This document shows, piece by piece, positions 21,238 to 34,680 of a DNA stretch of 64,000 bases (positions are counted from its first letter, which is position 1; the number at the start of each line of letters is the position of its first letter). Origin of the DNA: Sceloporus undulatus (Eukaryota; Chordata; Lepidosauria; Squamata; Phrynosomatidae). The notes under the pieces are model-generated. The model saw nothing but the letters and a program-made list of their open reading frames with translations, was not told the origin of the DNA and searched no databases. The DNA is taken from contig NC_056525.1 in the NCBI RefSeq assembly GCF_019175285.1, forward strand, positions 127,072,267-127,136,266, written 5' to 3'. A program made the translations under genes and the position numbers.

Positions 21238-21436
21238 CAGTGATGGTGAACCTTTTAGAGGCCGAGTGCCCAAACTGCAACCCAAAACCAACTTATTTAT
21301 TCTAAAGTGCCGTTTCCCTCTGGCTTTCTTAGTAACAAACTCTGGCAAACTCTGTGCTGGGGCAATGGCACATGTGCCCACAGAGAGGACTCTGAGTGCC
21401 ACCTCTGGCACGCGTGCCATAGGTTCGCCATCACTG
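21238..21436. mobile_element. hAT-like MITE with perfect 8-bp duplication
   Basis: A 199-bp element beginning cagtgatggtgaacctttta and ending ggttcgccatcactg. The 8-bp sequence gactaaga precedes (21230-21237) and follows (21437-21444) it exactly. It is non-coding. Confidence 0.9.
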
Positions 21437-21659
21437 GACTAAGACAAAGAAAACCAACCAGTCATATGTTGTTCTTTGTTTGGCCATCTCCCACAGTAAG
21501 AGCTGTACTTGGCTGGTGAGCTGCCAAGAAAGGCCCTACCAAAATATAAGCAACCCCTGATGGTGAAAGTGTATGCAAAGAGGGCTGGGATGATTTCTTC
21601 TCCTGAAAGACCAGAGATCACCAATTTGTGAAAAAAGCTCAAAAGAGCTCACAAGAGTC

Positions 21660-21775
21660 TAAGGGCCCAAACAGACAGGCCAAAATAAAGCTGCTTCGAG
21701 TCACTTTGGAGGTATGCTGTTTAAATGATGCACGCGTCCTAAAAGGCCAGAAGCCTGTCTGTTTGGGCTCAAAGG
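21660..21775. mobile_element. MITE, half copy
   Basis: gggcccaaacagacaggcc with 'aaataaagctgcttcgagtc' matches one arm of the palindromic element at 52706-52910. Its end carries the inverse of the start (gcctgtctgtttgggct). Confidence 0.65.
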
Positions 21776-24211
21776 TGACTTATTCTGAAGAAGCGGTGGG
21801 GAAGACTACAATCAGACAAGGACAAATGAGAGTGTTCTCCAGCTTTGGGTATTAAACCATTTAATTCTCAAACCACTCACATGCATAACATTTCTTTTAC
21901 ACAGTGTTAAAGAGGAAATGCATTTCTTTTTAAAATACAAACAGAATTTCAAGTATACATTTATAGAATTTCTTTTTCAGAGTGCTAACCAAGTTGCTAA
22001 GTTTTCATTCACATTTTTAAAGCTGTTCAATGAGAGGTGCTCGGGTTTTGTTTTGTTTTTGCTAAACTGCTTTAAATATGTTTGCACATGTCTTTATTTT
22101 CATTGTTATTTTATTTTCCTTCCATCCACACCAAAACACCCGCCTACAAAATCACAGCTCTCCTGCCTCCCTTTCTTTCTCCCTCTATGAGCATGAAGAG
22201 CATTGGGAGACTAAAACAATGTAACGGGCCTAGGTTTTGAAAAATGGTTATTAAAATATATACTGGGCAGTTCTGCTAACAAACATTGCAGAAAACTGCA
22301 TTATATTTCAGCTTGCTTCAAGATTGAAGTATGAATTCTGCTCTACAATACAAAGCAAATAGAAAGGTTCAGCACTCCAACAGAAAATTAATCATTGTAA
22401 ATCTTAACTGTTTCAGATTTACTGAGCAATAATTTAAAATGTTGTGCCTGATGGTGTTTCGTTTGCTTTTAACTGGGAACGAGGGAGAGAAATCAACATC
22501 AAATTCCTCTGAAACAGAGCAAAACTATATTTAACATCAGGAGTTAATGTTAAACTTCCAAAAGAATTAACTGATGGGAGAATTTCCCATGAATCCGACA
22601 TTTCCAACTCTTCTTTCCTCAAATTCAGTTAGGCTCCAGAAGGTGGGATTAGGTGCCATCATGTGGAGTATTACAACTATGATTCAAAGTCCAGATTTTC
22701 CATCCTGCTATCATCTTGGATATGGCCATGTGTGGAATATAAGACTATAAAGCATGTATGCAAGGCAATAGCATAGCACTCTTAAGAACCTTGTCTAATT
22801 GGCTCTGTCATTCTGCATATGTTTTGCTTGTCTGGTAGTATTCAAGATGCTAGCATCCTAGTTCACACCAAGTTTGAATAAGTGAGTTATTGCCCAATAG
22901 AAGAGAAACAAATCTGGGACACAAAATAAGTAAAGAATACATGTGCATTAGTTTTAAATTTAGATAATTTCAATCCCCTCGATATTTATCTTAATTGCCC
23001 TTAAAACCTAAGGTTCTGTGTATACTAGAAATGCTAGCATCCTCATTCCACCACAGCATGCCAGCCTTCTAGGTAACATATGCCTGGGTTAAAAATGAGT
23101 GGTGCTCCAAGTACACACAGGGTATTGCTTTCACACTATTGGAGGTTTGGGTGTACCAAGGAGAAAGAATATGCAATACTTTTGCCTCCAAGGATGCAAG
23201 ATACAGCAGTGAAACACCAATGTTAACATTGCTCATTGCTATTTTCCATCTAAGTCAAATCCTTCCAAATGTAACACCTACCAATAGCCACAGAGTTTAA
23301 AGTGCACATGGGGAAAGGAGAAGGGATGTCACGGTACTTAAAATAATTGACTTAAAGTGCCCTATTACTTCTTTAAAAGGATTTTCAATATATAATACAG
23401 AGAAACCAAGTTGTATTAATTAGGGGTATAGAGGAAATAGCACAAGTTTACCTGTTCTGGTACTTCTCAGCTTGACAAAGCTGTATATGTGCAGATCTAT
23501 TCACTAGTAGGTTACTGGTGCCTTGGGGATGGCATGCTAAACTGTTAACATGAGATAGCTCCAAGTATGAAGACATTTCCCATCCAGGACAGGGATTACA
23601 AATAGGACTAAGAAGGCACCTCACTCTGCCTACATCACAAGCACCGTGTACTTAGAAATTTTCTGTGACACCATTTCATATATCTCCAAACTTCCCCAAA
23701 AAACCTTCTATCTCAATTATGTGTGATAAAGAAATACAAGCTAATGCGCTCAAACGAGAGCTTCTCTGTGTCTTAAAGTCAATTTTGTCTTAGTGTGTAT
23801 CCTTTTGAAAATGTTCAGACTAATTTGACATTTGTAACCTATTAACTGACATACTGAAGTCTCATGTGTACACTGAATATGGAAACACTGGCATGAATAA
23901 TGAAGAGCCTAAGAATAATCCCCTGGGAGGGGACGAGTTATCAAAAACCAGTAGTAAAATTGTTTGAAGAACCACTGTGAAAGTCACTCTTTGGACTAAT
24001 TCAAAATTGTAAAACAGTACTCTCTCATCCATCTCCCCGTACATGGTCTGATCACCAACCCTTCGGAGGAGTTTATATATAAGTCCTGAAAAATTTGTAG
24101 CACACTTACAAAGCTGAATTCAACTATCTTAAATTTGTGCTTCCAAATGATAAAAAACATAATTCAGAGAATTTATGCTGAATATGTGAGGCTAGCAACT
24201 GGGAAACAAGA

Positions 24212-24350
24212 TATTGTATGTATATGTGCCTTCAAGTCACATGTCGACTTATGGCGATCCCATGAATTTCATGGAGGTTTTTAGGCAACGAATATTTAGT
24301 GGTGGTTCTGCCAGTTCCTTCCACTGAAATACAGCCTACAGCATCTGGTA
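24212..24350 (-). mobile_element. 5S-derived SINE, tail part
   Basis: The BovB-like tail 'gtgccttcaagtcacatgtc' and body 'tttttaggcaacgaatattt ... tctggtattcgttg' match the copies at 17931-18137 and 43010-43232. The 5S head is missing. Confidence 0.7.
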
Positions 24351-27300
24351 TTCGTTGTTAGGTATGTATAAACCAAGTAATAGAAAAATAGCACCAGAGT
24401 CCTCTTGCTGAGCATACATATACTTTAAATGCCCAGTGGTTCCTAAAGGAATAATATCATATTGAAAATCCCACCTCCTAAGAAAAGAATGAAATACTAT
24501 CATAAATATACAGTTACAATGCAAAAGAGATCCCTCTACTCCTAAAAAATGTGTAGTCATGAACCAAATGACCCATGTGTCACTGGAGGGTGGGATACAA
24601 GTGGGCACAGAGGTGCAGAGAGAAAAATAAATTACACATTTGATTATTATGTGGCGAGAAAAGGGGCACTATTTTGGGTAGCAGCTCTTGTGTTTTAGGT
24701 AGCGTTTTGTTTGGCCACAAGAACATAACACAACAAAGGAAGACATTATGTATCTTCTGGCTTCCGCTGGAATTAAAAAAAAAAACCTGATACAGGGAGA
24801 TACGTACTTAAAAAACCCACAGGAGGGCAAAATCTTCCTGATATTTTTACAATGGCCTGTTAAGGTTATTTAATTTCCATGTGGAATACTGGGCTTCATA
24901 TATGCTGCTGTGGGGAGAATCCTCTCTTAATTGGTTGTCCTAGACCCACTGGGAAGAATTTTGCCACAACTAGAAGTATGTATGCAGCTCCCTTTTAACT
25001 GTTCCTTTAAAAGGAACTCCCTCTTCCTTTGAACCCAATTATGAATTTGGACTGCAATTCACTAAGGCAGTTACAAATGCATTATAGTTATGTAGCTACA
25101 CAGTGTGTCATATCCCATACTTCCAAACCCACTGGGTAGCAGCTGCTGCCCGGAAAGCAGTTGATTGACGTTCCTTCCCTCCCATGACTGCTCTCTGGTG
25201 CAACAGCCAGAAGCAGGGCTCTGTTGCAATTCCCCCTCACATCAAAGATTGCTGGTATGAGAAGGAAATGTGGCACATACGGATCATGTATACAAACCAG
25301 TCACAAATGTGTATCTCTCAGTTACACATTCCTAACTGGCTTAAGTGAATTCCAGCCTTGGTTTACTACAAGTCAGATGAAATTAACAAACAGCACCGCA
25401 AAGCCACTTCAGACTTTTAAAATATACTTATATTAAGCTACAAGAGTATTCCTCACTTTCAATGCCCCATAGTAAAAGTGTGCCTTTTTCCACTAAGCAT
25501 CATTTTTCCTTCTAATATTTTAAAGTGGGTATCAGTCATCATTCTGAATATACTAATCTTTTTGGCACAATCACTAGTTGATCACAAACAGAACTGCTTC
25601 CAAAGACTCACACCACAACAAACAGTGTTCCTGCTGATCATCTCACTCACAAGCTTTGTTCAGAAGGAAGTCAAGCTCCACAGTTTAAGAAGCTACCAGG
25701 TAATTCAGGAGGAAGTCAGGAAACTTCAGGTTGATTAGCCTTTCCTGGGACTATTTTCCTAGCAGAGTAAAGTGAAGCACACATTGAACCTCCAAGTTTA
25801 AAACAAATCACCATATTTTTTTCATGCAACCTATGTTCAAATAAATCTTCATGGGAAAACTGTACAGAACACCCTGTATTCTGTCAAACAAATCTCACTC
25901 CTAGCCTCAGTTACAAACACCTAAATAGAGTAAAACATGGGGCTTTCAGCACATGACATGTAAAATGGAAACCCTTGGGGTTTCTCCATTTGCCCCCAAC
26001 TGAACATAAATGCCAGTGAATAAAGCACAAGAGTCACATTTTACATTATCATTAAAGTGATTCTTCCACCTAATTCACAAGTGCAAGAAATGCAAATCTG
26101 GTCAGGGCAAAGAACTAAAGCTTCACTGCTTCCCAACATCCAGAAAGAGGCAAAAAATTATACAATAAATGTTGAATAATGGCACATCTGTGTTGACTCA
26201 AGAATCCCAGTGCACTGCAAAGAATTTCTGGGGCATGTTGGAAACTATATGCTCAGCAGTCATGCAAACAAAAGGCATGACTTACACATAGCCCATACTG
26301 TCTTGCAGCAATGCATTGCAGGAAAAGATTAACAGTGGTGGACAAGCTAATGTTCATGGAAATGCTTCTGCCATGAATTACCATTCTGCAGAGTCCTTAC
26401 AGTCCCCAGAACACTACAGGAAAACTGACTATACTGTATATGAAACCCACAGGGCCATAGTCCAGCTAAAGCTTCTAACTACTTGGAAGATGTGTCTTCC
26501 CACATGAACTGCAATGCAGGTGGAAACGCTCTGTCTCTCCGCTTGGGGAAAGTGTAAACAGAAGCTGCAAGTGTCTCATAGTTAAATGAACAACTGCATC
26601 TGTATCCAGCATGTAGTTGTGCTTTCAATACAATCTGGATGGCTCAGACAGTTGGTTCATTTTGCCCAGTAATGTGCATTCTGACTGGCAGCAGCTCTCC
26701 AAGGCAGAGATCTGTTCAAGCAGAGATGCCAAAGGAGAAGGCTGGGACTGTTTTCATAGAAATCTCATTGACTGGCCCATGAACCTTCAGCCATTCTGGA
26801 ATAACTCAGCATACAATACTAAACCATCACTGTAGGAAATGTTGAGCATCACTGTCTCAGAATATATCAGCCACTTTATACACTTCTTCCTTTTGTGACA
26901 TCAGGAGAAGGCTGAGAACAACCAAGTTTGTTTGAATACTCTGGTCATTTGTTTCAGCATTAATGCAAGATATCCATTCTTCAGCTGAAAGCATATTTCA
27001 GGTCACAGATATAGTTTTTAAATTGCCAGTGGCTGTTCTACTGTAGAGTTCATTTATTCCATTCATATAAAACCACTTATTGAATACTAGTGAAAATCTA
27101 TAATTCAAGTTCTGAATAGACAGTAACACTTGATTCAAGACATCTTTCCTTTAAGGCTGTATTTGACAGTTAGTCTGGATGGCTTTTGTGTTATACATTT
27201 ATAAATATGCCTAAAAAAGGAAAACTGACAAAATGTTAAGATTGTGAGATTTAAACCTTATGAATTCTCCAGAGGAATATTGTGCCAGCAGGTCTGCCAT

Positions 27301-27814
27301 TTTCAAAAATTATAAAGCATCAGCCTCAAATTGTTTAAGTAAGGCAGATCCATGATCAGTTAATCATCCCCTCCACACCAAGGCATTTTAAATGTTCTGC
27401 AAAAGTCACACTGCAAATTTAAATGCTTTGTTAATGTGAATGTTTTCTTCCATCACTGTAAACAAAAAGGAATTTCCATTCCAGCAATCATTTTGGCTCT
27501 TTGTAATTCAGCTTGTTCATTCTGAGGAGTGGGGAGGGGACAATATCAATACTAGGGTTTTTTGGCAACAAATGCCACACTCCTGTTTGATTTTTACCTT
27601 CGCAATAAAAATCATAGCAAAAAACAAACAAAAAAACAAAACAAGCATACCTTCTTCTAGACAAAATGTATTGGTTAATACCATAAACTCCATTTGTGCA
27701 AAAAACCCACTGCATCTGCAAAAGGGATGGATGACAAGCTGCCTAAACATTGTGTGTGGACCACCAAATGCAACATCCCCTTCCCTGGGTTATAGTGTAG
27801 ATTTCGACTGAACG

Positions 27815-28320
27815 TTAGAAAGCACTCAGTAACTGACAAATTGGTTCAGCAATGGGAACAATTGCCTAGAGAGGTAGTGGGGTCTCTTCCTTGGAGGCTG
27901 GGCAGCTAGCTGCTAGGGAAAGGTCTGGAAACCATGCCCTATGAGGAATGACTTAGGGAACTGGGTATGCTTAGGCTGGAGAAGAGATGGTTAAGGAGTG
28001 ATAAGATAGTCCTGTTTAACCATTTGAAGGGATGTGATACTGAAGATAGAACAAGCTTGTTTTCTGCTGTTCCAGAGAATAGGACTAAACAATGGATGTA
28101 AGCTACAGAAAAAGAGATTCCACCTAAACATTAGAAGGAACTTCCTGACTGTAAGAATTGTTTGATACACTCCCTTGGAGAGTAGCGGGGTCTCCTTCTT
28201 TGGAGGTTTTTGAACAGTCTGGATGGCCATCAGTCACGGGTGCTTTGATTGTGAGTTCCTGCGTGACAGGGGGTTGGACTGGATGGATCTTGAGGTCTCT
28301 TTCAACTCTATGATTCTATG
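27815..28320 (+). mobile_element. CR1 LINE 3' fragment
   Basis: Plus-strand CR1 3' region with two shortened blocks (gaaaggtctggaaaccatgc; ggatgtgatactgaagatag) and the tail ending 'caactctatgattctatg'. Indels are frequent, so this is an older copy. Confidence 0.85.
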
Positions 28321-28339
28321 TTTGAACTTTAGATTCTGC

Positions 28340-29190
28340 ACTGTATTTGTACATTTGATCCTTACTGCATAAATGTAGTATGATCCTTACTGGATAAATG
28401 TTACATTTATCCCTGTTGAAATTCATTTTCTTAATCTTTGGACTAGCTCTCCAATCTATTGAGGTCATATTGGAATCCAGATTTTATCTTTGGAGGTTTT
28501 AGCTACCTCTTCTAATTTGACATCATCTCCAGATTTGATGATCACGACCCAGTTCATTCATCAAAGTCATTTATAAAGATGTTGAACAACATTGGGCCCA
28601 GAACAGAACCCTGTGGCACCCCACTTCTCATTCTCTTTAGAACGATGAGGAATAACTGGCGAGCACTCTTGAATTTGGTTCATCAACATGCTACAAAGCT
28701 ACCTATGAGCAACACTGTATCAGATCATTGGCAAGATTATTATGGGGGACCTTGTAAAAAAATGTGACTGAAATTAAGAGATTCTCTATGTACGTTTTCT
28801 GACTGACCAAGTTTGTAACTCTATTAAATACATATAAAAGAGAGAGATTAGTATGGTATGACTTGTTTTAGCGAAACCCATGGTAGTTCCTAGTTATCAC
28901 AACATTATTTTCTATGTACAATAACTCTTTCATGATCTGTTCTAAAGCCTTTCCTGGTACTGACATTAAGCTGACTGATTCTGGTATTGCTGTTAAATAG
29001 TCTGAATTGTGAAGGTTCTGAAGACAGGAACATTTGCCTGCCTTTAGTCTGCAGCGACTTCACCTGTTCTTCAGGGATAAAAAACATATTTCTTTTTCAA
29101 TTATTACTTCCACGCATTACTTCCATGACTGCAAGTTCTTTGAATACCTTTGGATGCAGTTCATTTGACTCTGGAGATAGAGATCTGATA
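28340..29190 (-). mobile_element. CR1 LINE fragment, reverse-transcriptase region
   Basis: Minus-strand CR1 ORF2 sequence. The reverse of 28570-28630 encodes a [14 protein letters not shown]-like block and 29100-29170 corresponds to the ESNELHPKVFKELA region. It adjoins the plus-strand copy at 27815-28320 in opposite orientation. Confidence 0.8.
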
Positions 29191-30384
29191 AAATAGGTAG
29201 GACATAGACAGACATGAGATATCAGCATGGTATATGCATGCACAAACACAGAATTACAGAACAGCAAAACCAGAAGATTCACCCATGTTAAAGGGGAAAT
29301 TAGGTTAAATTCAGTTCTATTTTCAGAATTCTACAAAAAAAAAAAAAACCCCAAATGATTTTAGAAATCAACAATCAACCATTTAATTAGAACTCCAATG
29401 TCCATATAGCAGTTGTTTCAAAATAGCTAAACATACTTTTGAATAGCACTACTGCTATGAGTTGGCAGGCCCTGTAGAGTTTGGCAGTGATAAGGAGACA
29501 GGCATATTTTGACAGAGTATGGAAGACCAAGGGGTGCAGCTGTGTTCATACCAAAAGCTTGAGCTTTAATGGCATTTGGTGACTTGAAATATTCAACAGA
29601 ATGAACATCCTAATCTCTGCCTTATTTCTCAAGTGCAGAACAACTTAATCCACAGAACTACTAGTTCTTATCCATCTGCACTTTTGACTTCACTTCCATG
29701 CAATCTAAAAACAGGACCAGTTATATTCAAATTACTGCTCAAACTTCAGGCATCAAAACGTAAGAAAAAGATAATTGAAAATCCAACTAGTGGCTTAAAT
29801 ATCTAGATCTCAAGTGTGTGTGTGTGTGGTCCAAGTAACAAAACCTGAATGGGTATAACAGCTACTCTCACTCTCATTCCCCAGCACTTGGGGAAGCCTG
29901 CATAATACTGAACAATGAGGGCAAGAAAGGCACACTAAATGACCGAACAGAACATCAGACAAAAAGCACCATGGACAAAAAATGAAAACAGACAGAAATC
30001 TACTCAATATATATCAAATGGGATGGAAGATATTGTATCCATCCAAACAAGAATGACACAAAGGCCAAGGCAGGCAGGAATTAATAATCTCTTCCTTGGT
30101 AGCCATTTCTTTCAGGTATCCAGTTGGCTGGCTGGTTTGCCTGCCAGCCTGCTTATCCTATGCTCCTAGGCTCACTATAAGGTCAGTGGTGTAATATGCC
30201 AATACAAATCTTATGAGCAGAAGCACCTACAACAAAACATGAAGCCACTGCTTTGCAAGGTGGGTGCTGGCAGAAAAGCCTGGTAGGAAGCAGCAAAGCA
30301 ATCTATGAAAATGCAAGACTGGGTGAAAGTTTTTTAAGAAATGGAATCATTACACAATGCTCTTCAAAAAGCAGTGTGATATTT
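29191..30384. other. No recognisable gene
   Basis: AT-rich sequence inside the putative ZBTB37 3' UTR. A short (TG)n lies at about 29815-29828 and an A-run at 29335-29348. Confidence 0.45.
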
Positions 30385-30605
30385 ACATATTTGCTACATT
30401 TTACCCTACTCTTTCTCCAAAGATCTAGTAGAGTTGGTTCTTCCCTCAGTCTATTTTATCCTTATAACAATCCCTTGAGGTAGCAGGCTACGTTGAGAGA
30501 ACTACTGCTCCAGTCACCTAGTGAAGTTAATTGAAGAGTTATTTGAACCCATTCTAGTCTGTCATTCTAACTGCAACACCACACTGGTAACCATCAAACA
30601 TGAGA
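30385..30605. mobile_element. Degenerate tRNA-type SINE
   Basis: The block 'ttttatccttataacaatcc', 'ttgaggtagcaggcta' and 'gttatttgaacccattctag' resembles an ancient SINE common in squamates; fragments also occur near 19610-19770 and 54430-54530. Confidence 0.5.
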
Positions 30606-30906
30606 TGGCTTTTGAGCTCAGATAGTTTCCTCTTTATTCAGTGTTCTTGCTAAAAATGCTATCACTTTGTAAAAGGCTAAAAGAATCAAACAGGACATGC
30701 TCTCTAAAACCAGCCACAGTTGTCCCTTGTTTATTCGACAGGTGAGGGACAAGAGAACTGTCAAGCGGAAATAGTTGAAACGTGGAATCTATATTACTGT
30801 TTATTATATTATAGTACATGTACTATATAAGCACAAATATAAGTATGAATACCTGTATAGTATTACTAGCACACAATGACACCATGAATGACTCTACCTC
30901 AACATT

Positions 30907-31460
30907 AGGAATCATAGAGTGGGAAGAGACTGAAGGGCCATCCAGTCCAACCCCCTGCCATGCAGGAAATCCAGATCAAAGCATCCCCATTGACAGATGG
31001 CCATCCAGCCTCTGTTTAAAGACCTCTAAGGAAGGAGACTCCATTACACTCTGAGGGAGTTTGTTCCACTGTCGAACAGCCCTTACTGTCACGAAGTTCC
31101 ACCTAATGTTGAGGTGGAATCTCTTTTCCTGTAGCTTGCATCCATTGCTCTGGATCCTAGTCTCTGGAGCAGCAGAAAACAATCTTGCTACCTCCTCAAT
31201 ATGACACCCCTTCAAGTATTTAAACAGGGCTATCATACCACCTCTTAACCTTCTCTTCTCGAGGCTAAACGTCCCCAGCTCCCTAAGACGTTCCTCATAG
31301 GGCATGGTTTCTACACCCTTCATCATTTTGGTCGTCCTTTTTTGCACACACTCCAGTTTTTCAACATCCTTTTTAAATTGTGGGGCCCAGAACTGGACAC
31401 AATATTCCAGGTGGGGCCTAAGCAGAGCAGAATAGTGGCACTATTACTTCTCTTGATCTA
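30907..31460 (-). mobile_element. CR1 LINE 3' fragment
   Basis: Minus-strand copy beginning with the tail (aatcatagagtgggaagaga) and reading backwards through the KRTTKMMKGVETMPYEERLRE region, one open frame of 123 codons (31347-30976). Confidence 0.9.
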
Positions 31461-31462
31461 GA

Positions 31463-31655
31463 GGAACTTCCTGACAGTAAGGGCTGTTTGACAGTGGAAC
31501 AAACTCCCTCGGATTGTAGTGGAGTCTCCTTCCTTAGAGGTCTTTAAACAGAGGCTGGATGGCCATCTGTTGGGAATGCTTTGAGATTTCCTGCATGGCT
31601 GGAGGTTGGATTGGATGACCCTTGAGGTCTCTTCCTACTCTATGATTCTATGATG
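31463..31655 (+). mobile_element. CR1 LINE 3' tail, plus strand
   Basis: A 5'-truncated CR1 that starts at 'aggaacttcctgacagtaag' and ends 'ctatgattctatgatg'. It abuts the minus-strand copy to make an inverted repeat of about 190 bp. Confidence 0.9.
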
Positions 31656-31824
31656 TGTTTTATCTGGGTTATGAGTCTACTGTTATGGCACATAAAGTAT
31701 GATCTTATCAGTGGAAAATGTTTGTTAGTCAAAACTGTAGGTTTAAACTTCAAACTAGACTCAGCTTTCATGTTGACAAACTGTTAGTGGCCACACATTT
31801 ACAAAGGCCTTCTCTTATGTAATT

Positions 31825-32260
31825 CAGGGCTGCTTTTTGTATTGATTTTTGCAGACATAAGGGCTGAGCAGAAGGGTCAGGACAGCATGGGCTGTGTCCA
31901 TGCTATTCTGACCCCAATGCTCACCCAGGCATGGCTGCACCCATGTGGCCAGGGGCCCTGTTTCCATGTCAAACATTGTGACCGGGGGGGGGGGGGGGCT
32001 TCTGAGGACAAGCCAAGCAAAGGAGTGCAGGGGGCATCTGAAGAGCCAGGGCTGATTGTGGAGTTTCCAGGAACCCCATGACACACTAGAGGTAAAATCC
32101 CCTGGGTAGCAACTGTTTACCCCAGGATTGGGCTAGGTCCACCAGATCTGTTTCTGATCTGGCATGATTGGGCCTGATCCTGGCCCTGGGGATTTGGCTT
32201 GTGTCATCTAAACTTGGTGGCACAAAGCCAGGGGGGGACACAGGTCTTTTGGCCCATGAG
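31825..32260. repeat. GC-rich block with a 14-G run
   Basis: Differs in composition from its AT-rich surroundings and contains 14 consecutive G at 31984-31997. Probably a decayed MITE or repeat interior, but no termini were identified. Confidence 0.3.
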
Positions 32261-33644
32261 GACAGCCCCTCATGCAGATTTCCAGGAGCCTGTGCAGTGA
32301 GCACATAATGAACACCTTATGTAAATGACAAATACTGGCCCTGCAAATACACATGTGTGTGTACCATGGGACATGGCTCAGGTTCAGAATCTTGAGCATT
32401 TCAATTTGTTTTAAACCTATGTTTTCCTCTCCTATGGTTGCCATATGGGCCTTGGATCCTATGCAACATGTCATCAAGTTTTGCTAGTATAGCCAATGAG
32501 AAGGATGATGGGAAAAGTAGTCTAAAAACATCTGGAGGGTCAAAGTTTCTCATCCTTGCTTGAGAAAGTCATATAACAATCTGGGTTGTTCGTCTCTATT
32601 ATCTCCAGGAAACTGGGATGCCTTCATACCCTCTTGCTCTTTCCAGCTACCATCCAAAATATCCCAGTTCTACTATAGTAACTAACTTGAGTTTTGCCTT
32701 TTTTAAATATATAATTGATACAAGTGACCAATTAAGATATTGTTCAGCATGCATAGCTGCTTATTCTAGTGCAATGCTCTTTCAAATCAGATCACTTTTT
32801 TTTAAAAAAAAGTTAAAATTATATCTTGTCAGAGCATGCAGCCCACTTGAATTTGTAAAATATTTGATTTTGAGAACTAGACCCACCATTTTTAGGGGTT
32901 ATAATGAAAGTGACGACCTTCATATTAGAACAACAGTCAAAGGTATAAGAACAAAACCCTCTAAGACCATAAAAATCACTGGCAAGAGTTTTCTAAAGAT
33001 GCTTGCATAGTACAAGTGTGTTAACTTGAAAGATCATACATTTATTGTGAATGTTCGTTCATATCTGAAGGTTCCCATAAATATTTCAACACATGAAGTT
33101 CAGGTTTTTCAGGAACAGCTCTGCTCTCAATTAGGAATACTATGTGAGCATAGAAAATTGGGGATTCTCCACTATACAGACAACACTCTGGCATCAGACA
33201 GAACAAAGTGGATTTTGCTCTGATGAAGATCTGGCACACACTAGAAGTGAGCATTTTCTATAAATACATCTGGTACTGTTTTTAAGAGTTTTGTGTTTCT
33301 TCTCTTTTGCTCTCCTAGCCTACGTCCCTGTATCAACTGTTTAGGCTGGCACCAAGAAACGCAGTACAATTTTAGGGAAGACTAGTAGGCAAGCTTGACA
33401 GGAGATGACAGATTTGCTCTGTAGTTCTAACACATGTGTCAGTACAGCCCTGTGTTAATATCATGTACAGCCAACAGAACAGTCTTGCAGTTTTGTATAC
33501 AGAAACTAGGGCAAGATTTAAATCACCACCACAAATAACCAACATGGCACCAGGTTTGTTTGCTAGGTTACCGTGTGTAGCAAACAGCAACTCACATTGT
33601 CATTCCCAATTTTAAAAAGCCAGATAGGTTTGTGTGGCTTAGAA
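32261..33644. other. No recognisable gene
   Basis: AT-rich sequence in the putative ZBTB37 3' UTR. A small palindromic-MITE remnant lies near 32480-32560. The 130-codon ORF at 32618-33010 shows no domain. Confidence 0.4.
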
Positions 33645-34000
33645 AGTACACTCATCCTTCCACAGTCACTGTGATCAGGGGCACAGGATCCCTGTGAATG
33701 TGGGAAAACTGCAAATAACAAAAACACTATACTTTTACCTGAGAGAACACCTCTCTAGGAATCTCTAGGTCCTCCAATGCAACTCTGTGGTCAACATCTG
33801 CCAGACACTGACCACAGACTTGCATTGGAGGAGCTACAAATGCCTAGTGGAATGTTCTCTTTAGGAATCTTTCCATCTGCTCACCCAATAGCAACTGCTT
33901 GCTGGTGATCACTAATGAACCACCGAGAAGCAAATTGCATAACTGTACTACATGGCCCCGCACCTCCTTTTAACCTACTTTAGGTTTCCCTTAAAAGCAT
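33645..34000. mobile_element. mariner-like MITE, degenerate
   Basis: The left part resembles the family at 41827-42057 (tgaatgtgggaaaactgcaa). The centre has an imperfect palindrome: ggtcctccaatgcaactctg against cagacttgcattggaggagc. Confidence 0.5.
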
Positions 34001-34037
34001 CGATGACAAAATAATTTATGATCTACATGAGGAAGTT

Positions 34038-34198
34038 TGTGCGCAAAAGGATCTTGTGGCACCTTTGAGATGAACTGTGCGAAAAACTTAAAAGAAGGGG
34101 AAAAAACTTCTTTTGCACAGTAAATCTCAAAGATGACACCAGATCCCTTTGTATACTAATATTCCAGACTAACGTGTCTGTCTCTCTGAATTCTACCC
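34038..34198. mobile_element. Inverted-repeat retroposon-like element with 12-bp duplication
   Basis: The insert carries 'aaggatcttgtggcaccttt' on one side, the inverse-like 'aaatctcaaagatgacacca' near the middle, and the end 'ctctctgaattctacc'. The flanking direct repeat catgaggaagtt occurs at 34026-34037 and 34199-34210. A larger relative is at 54958-55260. Confidence 0.7.
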
Positions 34199-34680
34199 CA
34201 TGAGGAAGTTATGGTACAATACTTTAATTCCATATTAATATTTTTAGGCTAGGCATATCCAACACAGTCCTAGGCCATTTTGTAACTTCTGCAGAGGGAT
34301 GTAATAGATGGTAATAAACTATTTTTATAGGAAAACATCAGATATTTTAAAATTTGGATTTTGTTTAGAATAATCCAGTTGGAATCAGACTGGTGCTTAA
34401 CAGGGTTTCACTGCTGTGGGGAAAAGGGGGCAAGGAAGGAACCATCACTGTTCCTCCTTCTCCTGCTTTGAGATGCTGAGGAACGTCTGGAGCTACCAAA
34501 GAGATGACAAATGGGATGGCAGGGGAATGGATGAATAGTGCCTCCTTTTCTTCCAGTCAGGAGCTACCGCTGTGATTTAGTACCTTCTATTTATGGAACA
34601 GGCAATCAGATTTAGCATACCTATGCACACATTTTAGAAAAATAATTGTGGAAAATGCATCTGTGCAGTTCAGGGTAGAA

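Noticed and set aside
32618-33010. 130-codon ORF on the + strand
   Set aside because: AT-rich composition with no domain, antisense to the proposed ZBTB37 3' UTR; likely chance.
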